A DNA stretch of 31,823 nt from Avisuccinivibrio_A sp964399665 (GTDB taxonomy: Bacteria; Pseudomonadota; Gammaproteobacteria; Enterobacterales; Succinivibrionaceae). The position numbers and the translations under genes are program-made. The DNA lies in contig CAYNSI010000004.1 of the NCBI GenBank assembly GCA_964399665.1, positions 1 through 31,823 on the forward strand, in the 5' to 3' direction. The notes beneath the pieces were generated by a model. It saw only the letters and a list, made by a program, of their open reading frames with translations. It was not told the DNA's origin and searched no databases. Each line of letters begins with the position of its first letter. The first letter of the stretch is position 1. Shown piece after piece: positions 1 through 7,655 of the stretch.

Positions 1-381
1 TGATATGACAATCTTTATTTGATTTTATGATACTTTTATTCTGCCATGTACAATTATTTAAAGAATTGAATTGAGATAATAATTTATATAAAAACATTCA
101 CTCACTCCTTAATTAATCCTTCCATACCCTTAGGACTCAAAGATCATGCCGATGTGCCTGACACACATCTCCTGGATCAATAAGATCAATCGCCATCACA
201 AAGCATCAGACCGAGCTTTAGCAGTCTTGTTGAGCCGATTTTGTACTTTGGTGATTTTATGGGCCAAGCTTTTGTTGAATTCAACAAAAGTCTTATAGCC
301 TAGCCTTGGACAAATTAAAGATCTTCTAAAGCAGCAAAGGGCATTCAAATCCTAAAAATGGGCCTGCTCTTTTTTAAAAAA
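1..381. other. Intergenic region, A+T-rich, no intact gene
   Basis: No intact open frame is visible on either strand. The first 120 bases are strongly A+T-rich. The part from about 196 to 333 may hold a transposase scrap on the minus strand, listed separately. I see no RNA gene or clear terminator here. Confidence 0.5.
196..333 (-). pseudogene. Possible C-terminal scrap of a DDE transposase
   Basis: On the minus strand one frame reads about 45 codons to a TGA at 196-198 and contains the string PRLGYKTFVEF followed by a Lys/Arg/Asn-rich tail. Many IS3- and IS30-type transposases end with a motif of the form RPxxxLGYKTPxEV/F, and this looks like a decayed version with the proline replaced. There is no start codon, no catalytic region and no terminal inverted repeat that I can see. 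It could be chance similarity, so confidence is low. Confidence 0.25.
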
Positions 382-1056
382 TTAGGATGCTCCTTTAAGA
401 CGGCGGACCTGCTCTTTTACCAGGACAAGCTCCATATCAGTAAGTCTTGCCATGTCATCGTCAATCTGCTTTATGTCCTCATCAGATACGCTGCCTGATG
501 CTAACTTGTCGTTTTTATAGCCTATTAATTTTTCCTTCTGCAGCTCAATTTCCTTAAGGCAGCTTTCCAAATCAGCATCACTAATCGTATCAGGAGTAAT
601 ATTCTTCTGGATCTCCCCTGCCTGGGCCGGGCGCGGAAACATCATGTTATAGAGCATCATTCCTGCCATGGTTCCTGTCATGGAGCTTAAAAAAGGTGAT
701 CCCTGATAGGCAGCCCCCGATGCGGCCGCAGCAGAGCTGCCTTTGCCGCCGAAATTTGCCCCGTAATTGCCGCGGGAGGCACCTGCTGCATTAGAAGAGC
801 TAAAATCCGCATCCTTATTGTTGGTGTTCCTTGAGGTACTGTTGGCACCTGAAGAATTTGCAGTCCTTGGGGTACTGCGCACCGGGGCCCTGAAAAGCCT
901 CAGCCCCCTTACTTCCTGCAAAAAGGTCGGGGTTATCTTTTCAATAATAGGACCTGTAATCCGTGATAAATCAAGAATGGCAGCACCTGCAGGGTTCATG
1001 ATTGATGCAGCAGTTACAAAAGCACAGGCTGCAACTGCAGTTGTTATCCTATTCAA
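382..1056 (-). CDS. Secreted protein of unknown function, low-complexity centre
   Basis: Unrecognised protein of 224 residues. The N-terminus is a Sec-type signal peptide (hydrophobic residues about 6-20, likely cleavage near AGA at about 23-25). Residues about 65-120 are low complexity, rich in Ser, Ala, Asn and Gly. A short Met-rich hydrophobic stretch (MAGMMLYNMMF) follows, and the last 70 residues are highly charged and probably form a coiled coil. The start is a TTG, supported by AAGGAG six bases upstream; no ATG lies near the start of the frame. The signal peptide points to periplasmic or outer-membrane location. It is transcribed in the same direction as purC upstream, but a gap of 169 bases makes a shared operon uncertain. 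No function is assigned. Confidence 0.7.
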   Translation of the reverse strand: MNRITTAVAACAFVTAASIMNPAGAAILDLSRITGPIIEKITPTFLQEVRGLRLFRAPVRSTPRTANSSGANSTSRNTNNKDADFSSSNAAGASRGNYGANFGGKGSSAAAASGAAYQGSPFLSSMTGTMAGMMLYNMMFPRPAQAGEIQKNITPDTISDADLESCLKEIELQKEKLIGYKNDKLASGSVSDEDIKQIDDDMARLTDMELVLVKEQVRRLKGAS

Positions 1057-1225
1057 AATCTGCTCCTTAATGTTTAAAAGATGTTTTTTTCACAACTTAA
1101 ATGGGCCGCTTAAAAAAGCAGTTATGCTCTCAACTGCCAAGCTTTTTACCTCAAGGCCCTAAAGCCAAAGTTCTTAGGGCTAATGAAAAGTAGGCTTGGC
1201 ACTTGTAACGTTTTCCTGCCAAAAC

Positions 1226-1939
1226 TTAGTCCAGGGGACAGCCGATGCGGCGGGCTACTTCTTCATAAGCTTCAATAACCCCGCCTAAATCTTGACGGAA
1301 ACGGTCCTTATCAAGTTTTTTGCGTGTTTGCTTATCCCACAGGCGGCAGCCGTCGGGAGAGAATTCATCGCCTAGATAAAGCTTTCCTTCAAAAACGCCG
1401 AACTCAAGCTTATAGTCAACCAGGATTAAGCCTGCTTTGTCAAAAAGATCCTTTAAAACCTCATTGACCTTAAATGACATGCTTTTCATTTCCTCTATCT
1501 GTTCTGAAGTTGCCCAGCCAAAAGAAATGATGTGGCTGTCATTTACCATAGGATCGTGCAGTTCATCATTTTTCAAAAAGAACTCAAAAGTAGGCGGATT
1601 AAGATCTATTCCTTCTGTTATCCCCAGCCTTTTGCACACAGAGCCTGCCGCAACATTGCGAACCACACATTCTATCGGGAGCATGGTAAGTTTTTTAACC
1701 AGACACTCGCGATCATTTAAAAGCTTTTCTACATGCACCAAGATCCCTGCATCTTCCAGCTTTTTCATGATAAAGAAATTGAATTTATTGTTGGTTCTGC
1801 CCTTTCGGTCAAGCTGCTCTACCTTCTTGCCGTCAAAGGCTGAGGTATCATCACGAAAGTACATGATGCAGCGGTTGGGATCTTCAGTCTCATACATAGA
1901 CTTGGCTTTGCCGTGATAGAGTTCTTTTTTCTTTTCCAT
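1226..1939 (-). CDS. purC: SAICAR synthetase (phosphoribosylaminoimidazole-succinocarboxamide synthase)
   Basis: Joins L-aspartate to CAIR using ATP to give SAICAR in cytosolic purine synthesis. The protein follows E. coli PurC almost from end to end: ELYHGKAKSMYET at the N-terminus (ATP site), then DDTSAFDGKK, KFNFFIMKKL, the family signatures ECVVRNVAAGS and LILVDYKLEFG, and DEFSPDGCRLWD near the C-terminus. The ATG at 1939 gives 237 residues, the length of the E. coli enzyme, so I prefer it to an in-frame TTG seven codons upstream; neither has a strong ribosome-binding site. bamC lies upstream on the same strand, the same order as E. coli dapA-bamC-purC, but here a terminator-like hairpin separates the two. 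All family motifs appear intact. Confidence 0.97.
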   Translation of the reverse strand: MEKKKELYHGKAKSMYETEDPNRCIMYFRDDTSAFDGKKVEQLDRKGRTNNKFNFFIMKKLEDAGILVHVEKLLNDRECLVKKLTMLPIECVVRNVAAGSVCKRLGITEGIDLNPPTFEFFLKNDELHDPMVNDSHIISFGWATSEQIEEMKSMSFKVNEVLKDLFDKAGLILVDYKLEFGVFEGKLYLGDEFSPDGCRLWDKQTRKKLDKDRFRQDLGGVIEAYEEVARRIGCPLD

Positions 1940-2084
1940 GAGGTTTTTCCCAAAAAACAAGGATCATACGATCCTAAAACATCCATCTAAAAAAATTCAG
2001 ACACCCCTGCCTGAAGCGTCCCATTTTACAACCAGATCCTTACACGAAATCAGGCTGTTTCAAGGAACTTAATGCCTTAAATCT

Positions 2085-2133
2085 TAAATAAAACAGGCAT
2101 TTTTCAAAGGGTTGTCCCCTTTTGTTATGCCTG
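2085..2133 (-). terminator. Compound hairpin and T-rich tail after bamC
   Basis: A two-tier hairpin: an outer perfect 7-bp stem (2094-2100 with 2127-2133, CAGGCAT/ATGCCTG) and an inner 6-bp stem (2106-2111 with 2117-2122, AAAGGG/CCCTTT) around a five-base loop. Read on the minus strand, the outer stem is followed at once by TTTTATTT. It begins about 30 bases after the bamC stop and fits a rho-independent terminator that separates bamC from purC. An attenuator in the purC leader is also possible. Confidence 0.65.
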
Positions 2134-2162
2134 CGCTCCTCTTTTATGTATGGCCGCAGCTT

Positions 2163-3308
2163 TTAATAAAGTGATAATTCCTTTACCAAAGCTCCGGCAA
2201 AGCCTGGGTACAGGCGTGTTACCATTTGTGTTCCCAAAGGCTTGTCATCCTCATCGTATATGGTGATAACAGTGTTGCTGCCGTCTACTGCGACCCGGAT
2301 AATGTAGGTGTCATCGTCTTCCAAGCCAAAATCCACCACCCCAAGTTCCTGGAAGAATTCAGGATCCTGCTCTTCATAAACAGCCTTTACCAGGCTTTGG
2401 GACACTGAGTATTCGGTAATTTCAAAGCCGTACACCGGCAGCATGGAGCGGATGGCGTCAAATACCGCATCATACGGGGCATTTACAATAAAAGCATCCT
2501 GACTATTATTATCACGACCCAATACCACATGGACCTCATCAGGAATAGTCTCGGCTATGATTGTTACGGCATCCACTTCCTGAATGATCTCATTGGCAAA
2601 GCCCATGGCAAAGCGCTGCAGTTCGGTGGGGCTTAACAGATCGTTTAAGCTGAAACCCCAGTTGAGCAAAGTCATGGAACCTATTAGGGAAACTGCAATA
2701 CCAATCCTGTCATTGCTGTCGCGTCCGATGCGCAGGCGGTAAACCTGGCGGTAGCGTAAATTATTATTTTCGGCATTTATGGCAGTAAAAGGTGTGCCGA
2801 ACTCATTAAAGTCGGATGCCAGGGTGGTAAGCTCATAGGCTCCCGGCGTTACCCCGCCGATTTCAATGTGAAGTCTTGCAAGAACCCTTTGCAGCAGGCG
2901 CCAGGCATCTTCTTCATTTTCAATGTCCAGATCTCCGTACCCCTGCAGCCAGACTATGGCCTCGCCGTCAACCCACTGGGCCTGAACCCCCTGGGAGGAG
3001 CGGATGGGCACCAAAGGAGGCCTGACATCAAGCTCTTCGCCTACAAATCCCAAAGCTTCATAAGGATAGTCAGGAGCTGCCAAGGCCCTGTCAAACTGGG
3101 GCTCTTCAAGTCCCTCGGGAACTACCAGGGTATCTGCCTGAGAGACGACGTCGGCATGCTCATAATATCCTGTAGGCTCCCTTAAGGAAGTATCAACTTC
3201 CCCGTCATAGTACTGCCACCAATAGTTGAAGATAGAGCAGCCGCCCATAGCAAAGCTAAAAAGCGCCGTACTTACGGCCAGGGCACATTGTCTTTTGGTA
3301 ATCAACAT
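2163..3308 (-). CDS. bamC: Outer membrane assembly lipoprotein BamC
   Basis: Accessory lipoprotein of the BAM complex, which folds beta-barrel proteins into the outer membrane. The ATG at 3308 is preceded by GAGGAGATA and gives 381 residues (E. coli 344). A lipoprotein signal peptide ends in MGGC, with Cys24 as the lipidated residue. The segment after it (residues about 25-90), which includes PDYPYEALGF, corresponds to the unstructured BamC tail that binds BamD. Two helix-grip domains follow, with LQGYGDLDIENEEDAWRLLQ in the first and DAVFDAIRSMLPVYGFEI in the second. It starts 10 bases after the rfbB stop, so the two are probably co-transcribed, although a sugar-nucleotide gene is not the usual neighbour. 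The bamC-purC order is ancestral in gammaproteobacteria. Confidence 0.9.
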   Translation of the reverse strand: MLITKRQCALAVSTALFSFAMGGCSIFNYWWQYYDGEVDTSLREPTGYYEHADVVSQADTLVVPEGLEEPQFDRALAAPDYPYEALGFVGEELDVRPPLVPIRSSQGVQAQWVDGEAIVWLQGYGDLDIENEEDAWRLLQRVLARLHIEIGGVTPGAYELTTLASDFNEFGTPFTAINAENNNLRYRQVYRLRIGRDSNDRIGIAVSLIGSMTLLNWGFSLNDLLSPTELQRFAMGFANEIIQEVDAVTIIAETIPDEVHVVLGRDNNSQDAFIVNAPYDAVFDAIRSMLPVYGFEITEYSVSQSLVKAVYEEQDPEFFQELGVVDFGLEDDDTYIIRVAVDGSNTVITIYDEDDKPLGTQMVTRLYPGFAGALVKELSLY

Positions 3309-3318
3309 TATCTCCTCA

Positions 3319-4413
3319 TCAAGCTTTGCTAATTGTAGTCCAACCTTTGGTAAAATCAACGCGCCTTTGTTTAAGACTGCGCCACCACTTTTCCTGACCT
3401 AAATACCAGGCTGCCGTTTTTTCAAGACCGCTTCTTAAAGTCTCACTTACTTTATAACCCAAAGTCTTCTCGGCAAGGGAGGGATCTATGGCATAACGGC
3501 GGTCATGCCCCGGGCGGTCCTTTACATGGACCAGATGATTGACACAAGAATCATTAATGCTGGGAAAGGCATTAGGATATTGTTTTTTTAAGCTTTCATC
3601 CTTTTCGAAGGCTTCATCGAGGATTTCTGCAAGGGCAGAGACTATCTCAAGATTGGTCTTTTCGGTACGTCCCCCTATGTTATAGGACATGCCGCTTTGT
3701 CCCTTTTCGATGACAAGATCCACAGCTTTTACATGATCTTCAACATAAAGCCAGTCGCGGATCTGTCTGCCGTCGCCGTATATGGGCACATCAATGCCGT
3801 CTAAAAAATTGGTGATCGCAAGACCAAAAAGTTTTTCCGGAAATTGCCTGGGACCGTAATTATTGGAGCAGTTGGTAATGGTAGTCTTCAAACCATAGGT
3901 TTTATTAAAGGCGCGCACCAGACAATCAGAAGAGGCCTTGGAGGCAGCATAGGGGGAATTGGGCCTTATGGGATGATCTTCTGTAAAAGGCTTATCTTCA
4001 AGTGACAGGGTACCAAATACTTCATCTGTTGAGATATGATGAAAATGCCCGCTGCCTTTTTGCTCAAAAAATCTTAAGGCACTCTTCAAAAGTCTGTAGG
4101 TGCCGTCAATATTGGTAGCCACAAAAGCATCGGGACCTGCAATTGAGCGGTCTACATGAGATTCTGCAGCAAAATTTACTATGACATCAATGTCATGCTC
4201 TTTAAGAATTTTCAAAACCAGATCAAAATCGCCTATGTCTCCTTTGACAAAGGAAATTTTTCCTGTTTCCACAAGGGGGCTTATGGTTTCAAGGCATCCT
4301 GCGTACGTTAACAGATCAAGGACAACTATTCTGTCCTCACTGTGGTTTGTTAAATGATTGTAGACATAATTGGAGCCGATAAAACCGGCCCCTCCTGTAA
4401 CCAAATAATTCAT
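3319..4413 (-). CDS. rfbB: dTDP-glucose 4,6-dehydratase
   Basis: Second step of dTDP-rhamnose and related sugar synthesis: dTDP-glucose to dTDP-4-keto-6-deoxyglucose, NAD-dependent, cytosolic. An extended SDR of 364 residues. The Rossmann motif GGAGFIGS spans residues 7-14, the catalytic TDE triad is at 129-131, the YxxxK pair is Tyr155/Lys159, and NNYGPRQFPEKL lies at 184-195. These are diagnostic of RmlB/RfbB. The ATG at 4413 has no good ribosome-binding site (upstream is T-rich), so translation may be weak or coupled to something upstream. No rfbA, rfbC or rfbD lies in the window, which is unusual because these genes normally cluster. bamC follows 10 bases downstream. Confidence 0.94.
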   Translation of the reverse strand: MNYLVTGGAGFIGSNYVYNHLTNHSEDRIVVLDLLTYAGCLETISPLVETGKISFVKGDIGDFDLVLKILKEHDIDVIVNFAAESHVDRSIAGPDAFVATNIDGTYRLLKSALRFFEQKGSGHFHHISTDEVFGTLSLEDKPFTEDHPIRPNSPYAASKASSDCLVRAFNKTYGLKTTITNCSNNYGPRQFPEKLFGLAITNFLDGIDVPIYGDGRQIRDWLYVEDHVKAVDLVIEKGQSGMSYNIGGRTEKTNLEIVSALAEILDEAFEKDESLKKQYPNAFPSINDSCVNHLVHVKDRPGHDRRYAIDPSLAEKTLGYKVSETLRSGLEKTAAWYLGQEKWWRSLKQRRVDFTKGWTTISKA

Positions 4414-4448
4414 AATGACAAAAGAGAGGACTTAGGCATCATCCCGGG

Positions 4449-4910
4449 CTAATCCTGGGCATCATCGTGCAGCAGTGGTTTTTGCAGATAGGCAAAGAGA
4501 TTTTCACTTACCAGGCCCAGCACTTCCTTAATGGAACTTAATTCAGGATCATAGGCATTGATATAGCTGGGCTCCCCGTCAGGCTCGTAATAGCACACCG
4601 AGGAGAACACGGCATCAACATCCTTATCAGACAGGGTCAAAGAGCAGCGAAAATCGATAAGACGTTCAACTCCAGCCTGTATTAAGATAGGATCTCTCAT
4701 TACCTTGTGGAAGTTGATAACTCCCATTCTTTTATCCTGAAGATAAATACGCTCAGGTTTGACTCCGGCCGTAACCCAGTGCTCGGCCTTGTCATAGGGT
4801 CTTTCAAGCTGGGTGTCAGAATGATGAGAGAAGGCTACTTCATACTCACTGCCCGGAGGCGGTGCTAAAGTATCATCGTCTCTATCCACACCTTCTTCTA
4901 AATCACTCAT
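4449..4910 (-). CDS. Conserved-looking cytosolic protein of unknown function
   Basis: Unrecognised acidic protein of 153 residues. The first 20 residues are Asp/Glu-rich. The body has the strings ERIYLQDKRMGVINFHKVMRD and RLIDFRCSLTLSDKDVDAVF, which look like a compact folded domain with alternating strands and helices. There is no signal peptide or membrane segment. The ATG at 4910 is chosen because AGGAG lies eight bases upstream; an in-frame TTG two codons earlier would sit too close to it. It lies between glnS and rfbB on the same strand with 35 bases to rfbB, so it may lead a transcript with rfbB and bamC. A TATAAT element 75 bases upstream may be its promoter. Confidence 0.65.
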   Translation of the reverse strand: MSDLEEGVDRDDDTLAPPPGSEYEVAFSHHSDTQLERPYDKAEHWVTAGVKPERIYLQDKRMGVINFHKVMRDPILIQAGVERLIDFRCSLTLSDKDVDAVFSSVCYYEPDGEPSYINAYDPELSSIKEVLGLVSENLFAYLQKPLLHDDAQD

Positions 4911-4984
4911 GGCCAAAGCTCCTGTCTGTTTATAAAACCAGCACTTTTTTAAAATCCGTACGGTTTTTCATCCTTTACACGCAA

Positions 4985-4990
4985 ATTATA
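4985..4990 (-). promoter_or_regulatory. Candidate -10 element upstream of the 4449-4910 gene
   Basis: A perfect TATAAT reads on the minus strand 75 bases before the ATG at 4910. The -35 region (TGGTGT at 17-base spacing) is poor, so the assignment rests on the -10 hexamer alone. Confidence 0.35.
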
Positions 4991-5050
4991 CGGAACTTGT
5001 CTTTATTACACCACATCTAAAAGCAAATTTAGGCAAAAAAGAGCTGTGTT

Positions 5051-6739
5051 TCAGTAAGTTGGCTTCTTGCTCTCCCTTAAGGGCACCGTAAGATTAAATT
5101 GCGGCCTGCCTTTTTGATATGTTTTGGTATCAACGCAGTAATACCCTTCCCGCTCAAATTGAAAGTGATCCAAAGTCTCAGCCTGCTGCAATGAAGCCTC
5201 CAGAGCAGCATTTTCGATAACCTCAAGACTGTCTTCTGCTACCGTATCTAAAAAGTTTTCATAAGATCCGGGATTGGGGACCTTAAAAAGCCTGCCGTAC
5301 AGGTTTACTGCAGCAAAATAGCAGTTTTTGGCATCAACGTAATGAATAACCCCCCGAGGCTTGTGGCCCGTAATATCGCATCCTGCTGAATCCGGAACTG
5401 CCAGGGCATGTACCAGAATAACCCTGCCCTTTTCATCTTTTTCACAAGATACTGCCTTGATGATGTAACCATAACGGAGCCTTACCTCAGATCCTATAGT
5501 AAGACGCTTATACTTTTTGTCAGCCTCTTCCTTAAAATCTGCCTCATCAATATAAAGCTCAGATGAAAAGGAAATTTTCCTTTTCCCAAGTTCAGGTTTA
5601 TCAACATGATTGGGCACCGTAAAGGAAGTTGCGGTTACCCCCTGTTGACCATAATTGTCAATAACAAGCTTTAGAGGATGGAGTACTGCCATGGCCCGCG
5701 GGGCATTGGCATTGAGATCTTCTCTGATACAAGACTCAAGTGCGGACATCTCAACGGTGTTTTCCTGTTTGGTAACCCCGATACGCCTGCAAAACTCCCT
5801 TATAGATGCCGGGGTATAGCCTCTTCTTCTTAAGCCTGCAATGGTGGTAAGTCTGGGATCATCCCACCCGTCGACAATACCCTTTTCAACCAGAAGGGTA
5901 AGCTTTCTTTTGGAGGTTATGGAGTACTCTAAGTTAAGCCTGCTCATTTCATATTGATGAGGCCTGGCATCAATGGTGATATTGTCCAACACCCAGTCAT
6001 AAAGTCTTCTATTATCCTGAAATTCTAAAGTACATATGGAGTGGGTGATATGTTCTATGGCATCTGAAATACAGTGGGTAAAATCGTACAAAGGATAAAT
6101 GCACCACTTATCACCGGTTAGCTCATGGCTTGCAAAGCGGACTCTGTAAAGCACAGGATCTCTCATGCAGATAAAAGGGGAGGCCATATCAATCTTAGCC
6201 CGAAGACAGGCTTTACCCTCCTCAAAGCCGCCGTCGCGCATTTTAAAAAACAGCTTTAAATTTTCAGCAGCAGGCCGGTTCCGATACGGACTTTCCCTGC
6301 CAGGCTCCTTTAAGGTCCCCCGATACTCCCTAATTTGCTCGGGACTTAATTCATCTACATAGGCAAGTCCCTTGTTGATAAGCTCCACGGCATAATCAAA
6401 AAGAGTGTCAAAATAATCCGAAGAATGCCTAACATCGCCGTTCCAGGTAAAGCCCAGCCATTTGACGTCACGCTCGATATTGACTATATACTCCATATCC
6501 TCTTTTACAGGATTGGTGTCATCAAAGCGTAAGTTGCAGGTACCCTGATAATCACGGGCAAGACCAAAATTAAGACATATTGCCTTGGCATGCCCGATAT
6601 GAAGATAACCGTTAGGCTCAGGCGGAAAGCGGGTGGCAACGCGGTCTACCCTGCCGCTTTTAAGATCCGCATCGATAATATCGGTAATAAAGTTTCGGGG
6701 GATTTTTTCATCGTGCCCTACTGCCAAAGCTTCATTCAT
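5051..6739 (-). CDS. glnS: Glutaminyl-tRNA synthetase
   Basis: Charges tRNA-Gln with glutamine; cytosolic class I synthetase of 562 residues (E. coli 554). The HIGH motif is at 47-50 within PEPNGYLHIGHAKAI. The region that reads MSK in E. coli GlnRS is here ITSKRK at 274-279, so the Met before Ser-Lys is replaced by Thr while the key lysines remain. RRRGYTPASIREFCRRIGVTK and the C-terminal anticodon-binding beta-barrels (KRLTIGSEVRLRYGY, FQFEREGYYCVD) are intact. The ATG at 6739 has GGAG at a suitable distance. The gene appears to be alone in its transcript. The T-for-M change is the only departure I notice. Confidence 0.96.
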   Translation of the reverse strand: MNEALAVGHDEKIPRNFITDIIDADLKSGRVDRVATRFPPEPNGYLHIGHAKAICLNFGLARDYQGTCNLRFDDTNPVKEDMEYIVNIERDVKWLGFTWNGDVRHSSDYFDTLFDYAVELINKGLAYVDELSPEQIREYRGTLKEPGRESPYRNRPAAENLKLFFKMRDGGFEEGKACLRAKIDMASPFICMRDPVLYRVRFASHELTGDKWCIYPLYDFTHCISDAIEHITHSICTLEFQDNRRLYDWVLDNITIDARPHQYEMSRLNLEYSITSKRKLTLLVEKGIVDGWDDPRLTTIAGLRRRGYTPASIREFCRRIGVTKQENTVEMSALESCIREDLNANAPRAMAVLHPLKLVIDNYGQQGVTATSFTVPNHVDKPELGKRKISFSSELYIDEADFKEEADKKYKRLTIGSEVRLRYGYIIKAVSCEKDEKGRVILVHALAVPDSAGCDITGHKPRGVIHYVDAKNCYFAAVNLYGRLFKVPNPGSYENFLDTVAEDSLEVIENAALEASLQQAETLDHFQFEREGYYCVDTKTYQKGRPQFNLTVPLRESKKPTY

Positions 6740-6890
6740 GAAAAAGCTCCAAAATTTTCCTTAGAAAAAACCAGCTCAAAAAGGCCGGCCTAAGTTCTAA
6801 ATGATCCCATTAGTCTTTAAAAAGTTTAGGAAAATTTTAACAAGAAGCTTTAGGCCGTTCAATTAAGATGTTCAGAGGCTTCTGACACTG

Positions 6891-6915
6891 CCCATGCCTA
6901 AAGGCAGGGGATCTT
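6891..6915. repeat. Hairpin repeat, copy 1 (possible IS200/IS605-type right end)
   Basis: Stem CCCATGCC (6891-6898) and GGCAGGGG (6903-6910) with one mismatch and a TAAA loop, followed by ATCTT. The 19 bases at 6897-6915 match 27798-27816 at 17 positions. Elements with tnpB commonly end in a GC-rich hairpin of this general form, but no transposase gene is present at either site. Confidence 0.4.
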
Positions 6916-7110
6916 GCATCTCCCACCACCATCTCTTGTTTTGTGCTTTAGTAGGTTTACATGATGTCAACGACTGTAGATTCGGGGCTGTCCTATGCAG
7001 AGAATGGACTGCAGCATACAGCTATCTTACACAGGCAAAAACATGACCTGCTTTCGCAAGAGCAAGATCCTCATCTAAAGTGAGAGGTTTTACGGCGCAT
7101 TTGATAAAAC

Positions 7111-7139
7111 TTGCACCAAAAAGACTTTAAGACTAAAAT
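7111..7139 (+). promoter_or_regulatory. Candidate maoP promoter
   Basis: TTGCAC (7111-7116), 17-base spacer, TAAAAT (7134-7139). The -10 is good (5/6) and the -35 is weak. The start of transcription would be near 7146, leaving a leader of about 34 bases. Confidence 0.35.
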
Positions 7140-7179
7140 TACCGCTTCGCGAACATTGGTAAGTTTGGGAATAAATACC

Positions 7180-7518
7180 ATGAGTTTTGAGTCTGACAAG
7201 CAGTTTAACGATTACCAGCATTTTGCCCGCGGCATTAGAAGAAGCGGGGAGTTTTCCATAAGGGAGGCTGCCATTTTGGAAGCCTGCGGCACTGCAATGA
7301 TGGAACTGCACAAAGGTACCAGAGAGCCTGCGGACAAAACTGAAAAGCTTTTCTTAGAGCAGCTGCACGGCAAGGAGATCATTACCGACCCCTTTGCCAA
7401 AGTATTTGCAAAATACCTCAAGGTAATAAGACCCCGTCACCTGCACCGCCTCTGCTCTGTTGGTGAGGAAGATATGTCAGGGGAATTCAGCGCCTCCCAT
7501 GAGGCAGATCTGCCGTAA
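7180..7518 (+). CDS. maoP: Macrodomain Ori organisation protein MaoP (YifE, DUF413)
   Basis: Nucleoid-organising protein. In E. coli MaoP together with the nearby maoS site constrains the Ori macrodomain, and it belongs to a set of proteins that co-occur with Dam methylase. The 112-residue product equals the E. coli length and shares the pattern HFARGIRRSGEFSIREAAIL, GTREPADKTEKLF and a C-terminal FAKYLKVIRPRHLHRLCS. The ATG at 7180 is chosen because it gives the family length; a TTG at 7111 would add 23 unlike residues. The ribosome-binding site is weak (GGGA). It stands alone between divergent glnS and the convergent secreted-protein gene. I do not recognise a maoS site. Confidence 0.85.
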   Translation: MSFESDKQFNDYQHFARGIRRSGEFSIREAAILEACGTAMMELHKGTREPADKTEKLFLEQLHGKEIITDPFAKVFAKYLKVIRPRHLHRLCSVGEEDMSGEFSASHEADLP

Positions 7519-7559
7519 AATTTAAAAGGCAAAAAGGCAGATTCGTAACTGTGTCTGCC
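7503..7559 (+). terminator. Weak terminator-like hairpins at the maoP 3' end
   Basis: A perfect palindrome GGCAGATCTGCC overlaps the maoP stop (7503-7514). A second stem, GGCAGA (7536-7541) with TCTGCC (7554-7559), follows. The two sets of arms are interchangeable. There is no real T-run after either, so this is at best a weak terminator for the convergent genes. Confidence 0.3.
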
Positions 7560-7655
7560 TGCTTTAAACCCACAGGCTTTAATAACACAAAAGCAGCCTT
7601 GTCCCTAAAAAACAGCATTGTAAAAAGTGAAGGAAAAAGAAGTAAAAGCGCCTTC

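Larger units (their letters stand above)
6740..7179. other. Divergent intergenic region between glnS and maoP
   Basis: About 440 bases with no supported gene. It contains a perfect AGGCCGGCCT palindrome near 6782-6791, the hairpin repeat at 6891-6915, and a candidate maoP promoter at 7111-7139. The minus strand beside the hairpin includes GGTGGTGGGAGATGC, and the whole patch may be a mobile-element relic. Confidence 0.4.

Noticed and set aside
6782..6791. AGGCCGGCCT palindrome followed by T residues as a terminator
   Set aside because: It is a loop-less palindrome leaving at most three base pairs of stem, and its T-run lies upstream of glnS where no gene needs ending.
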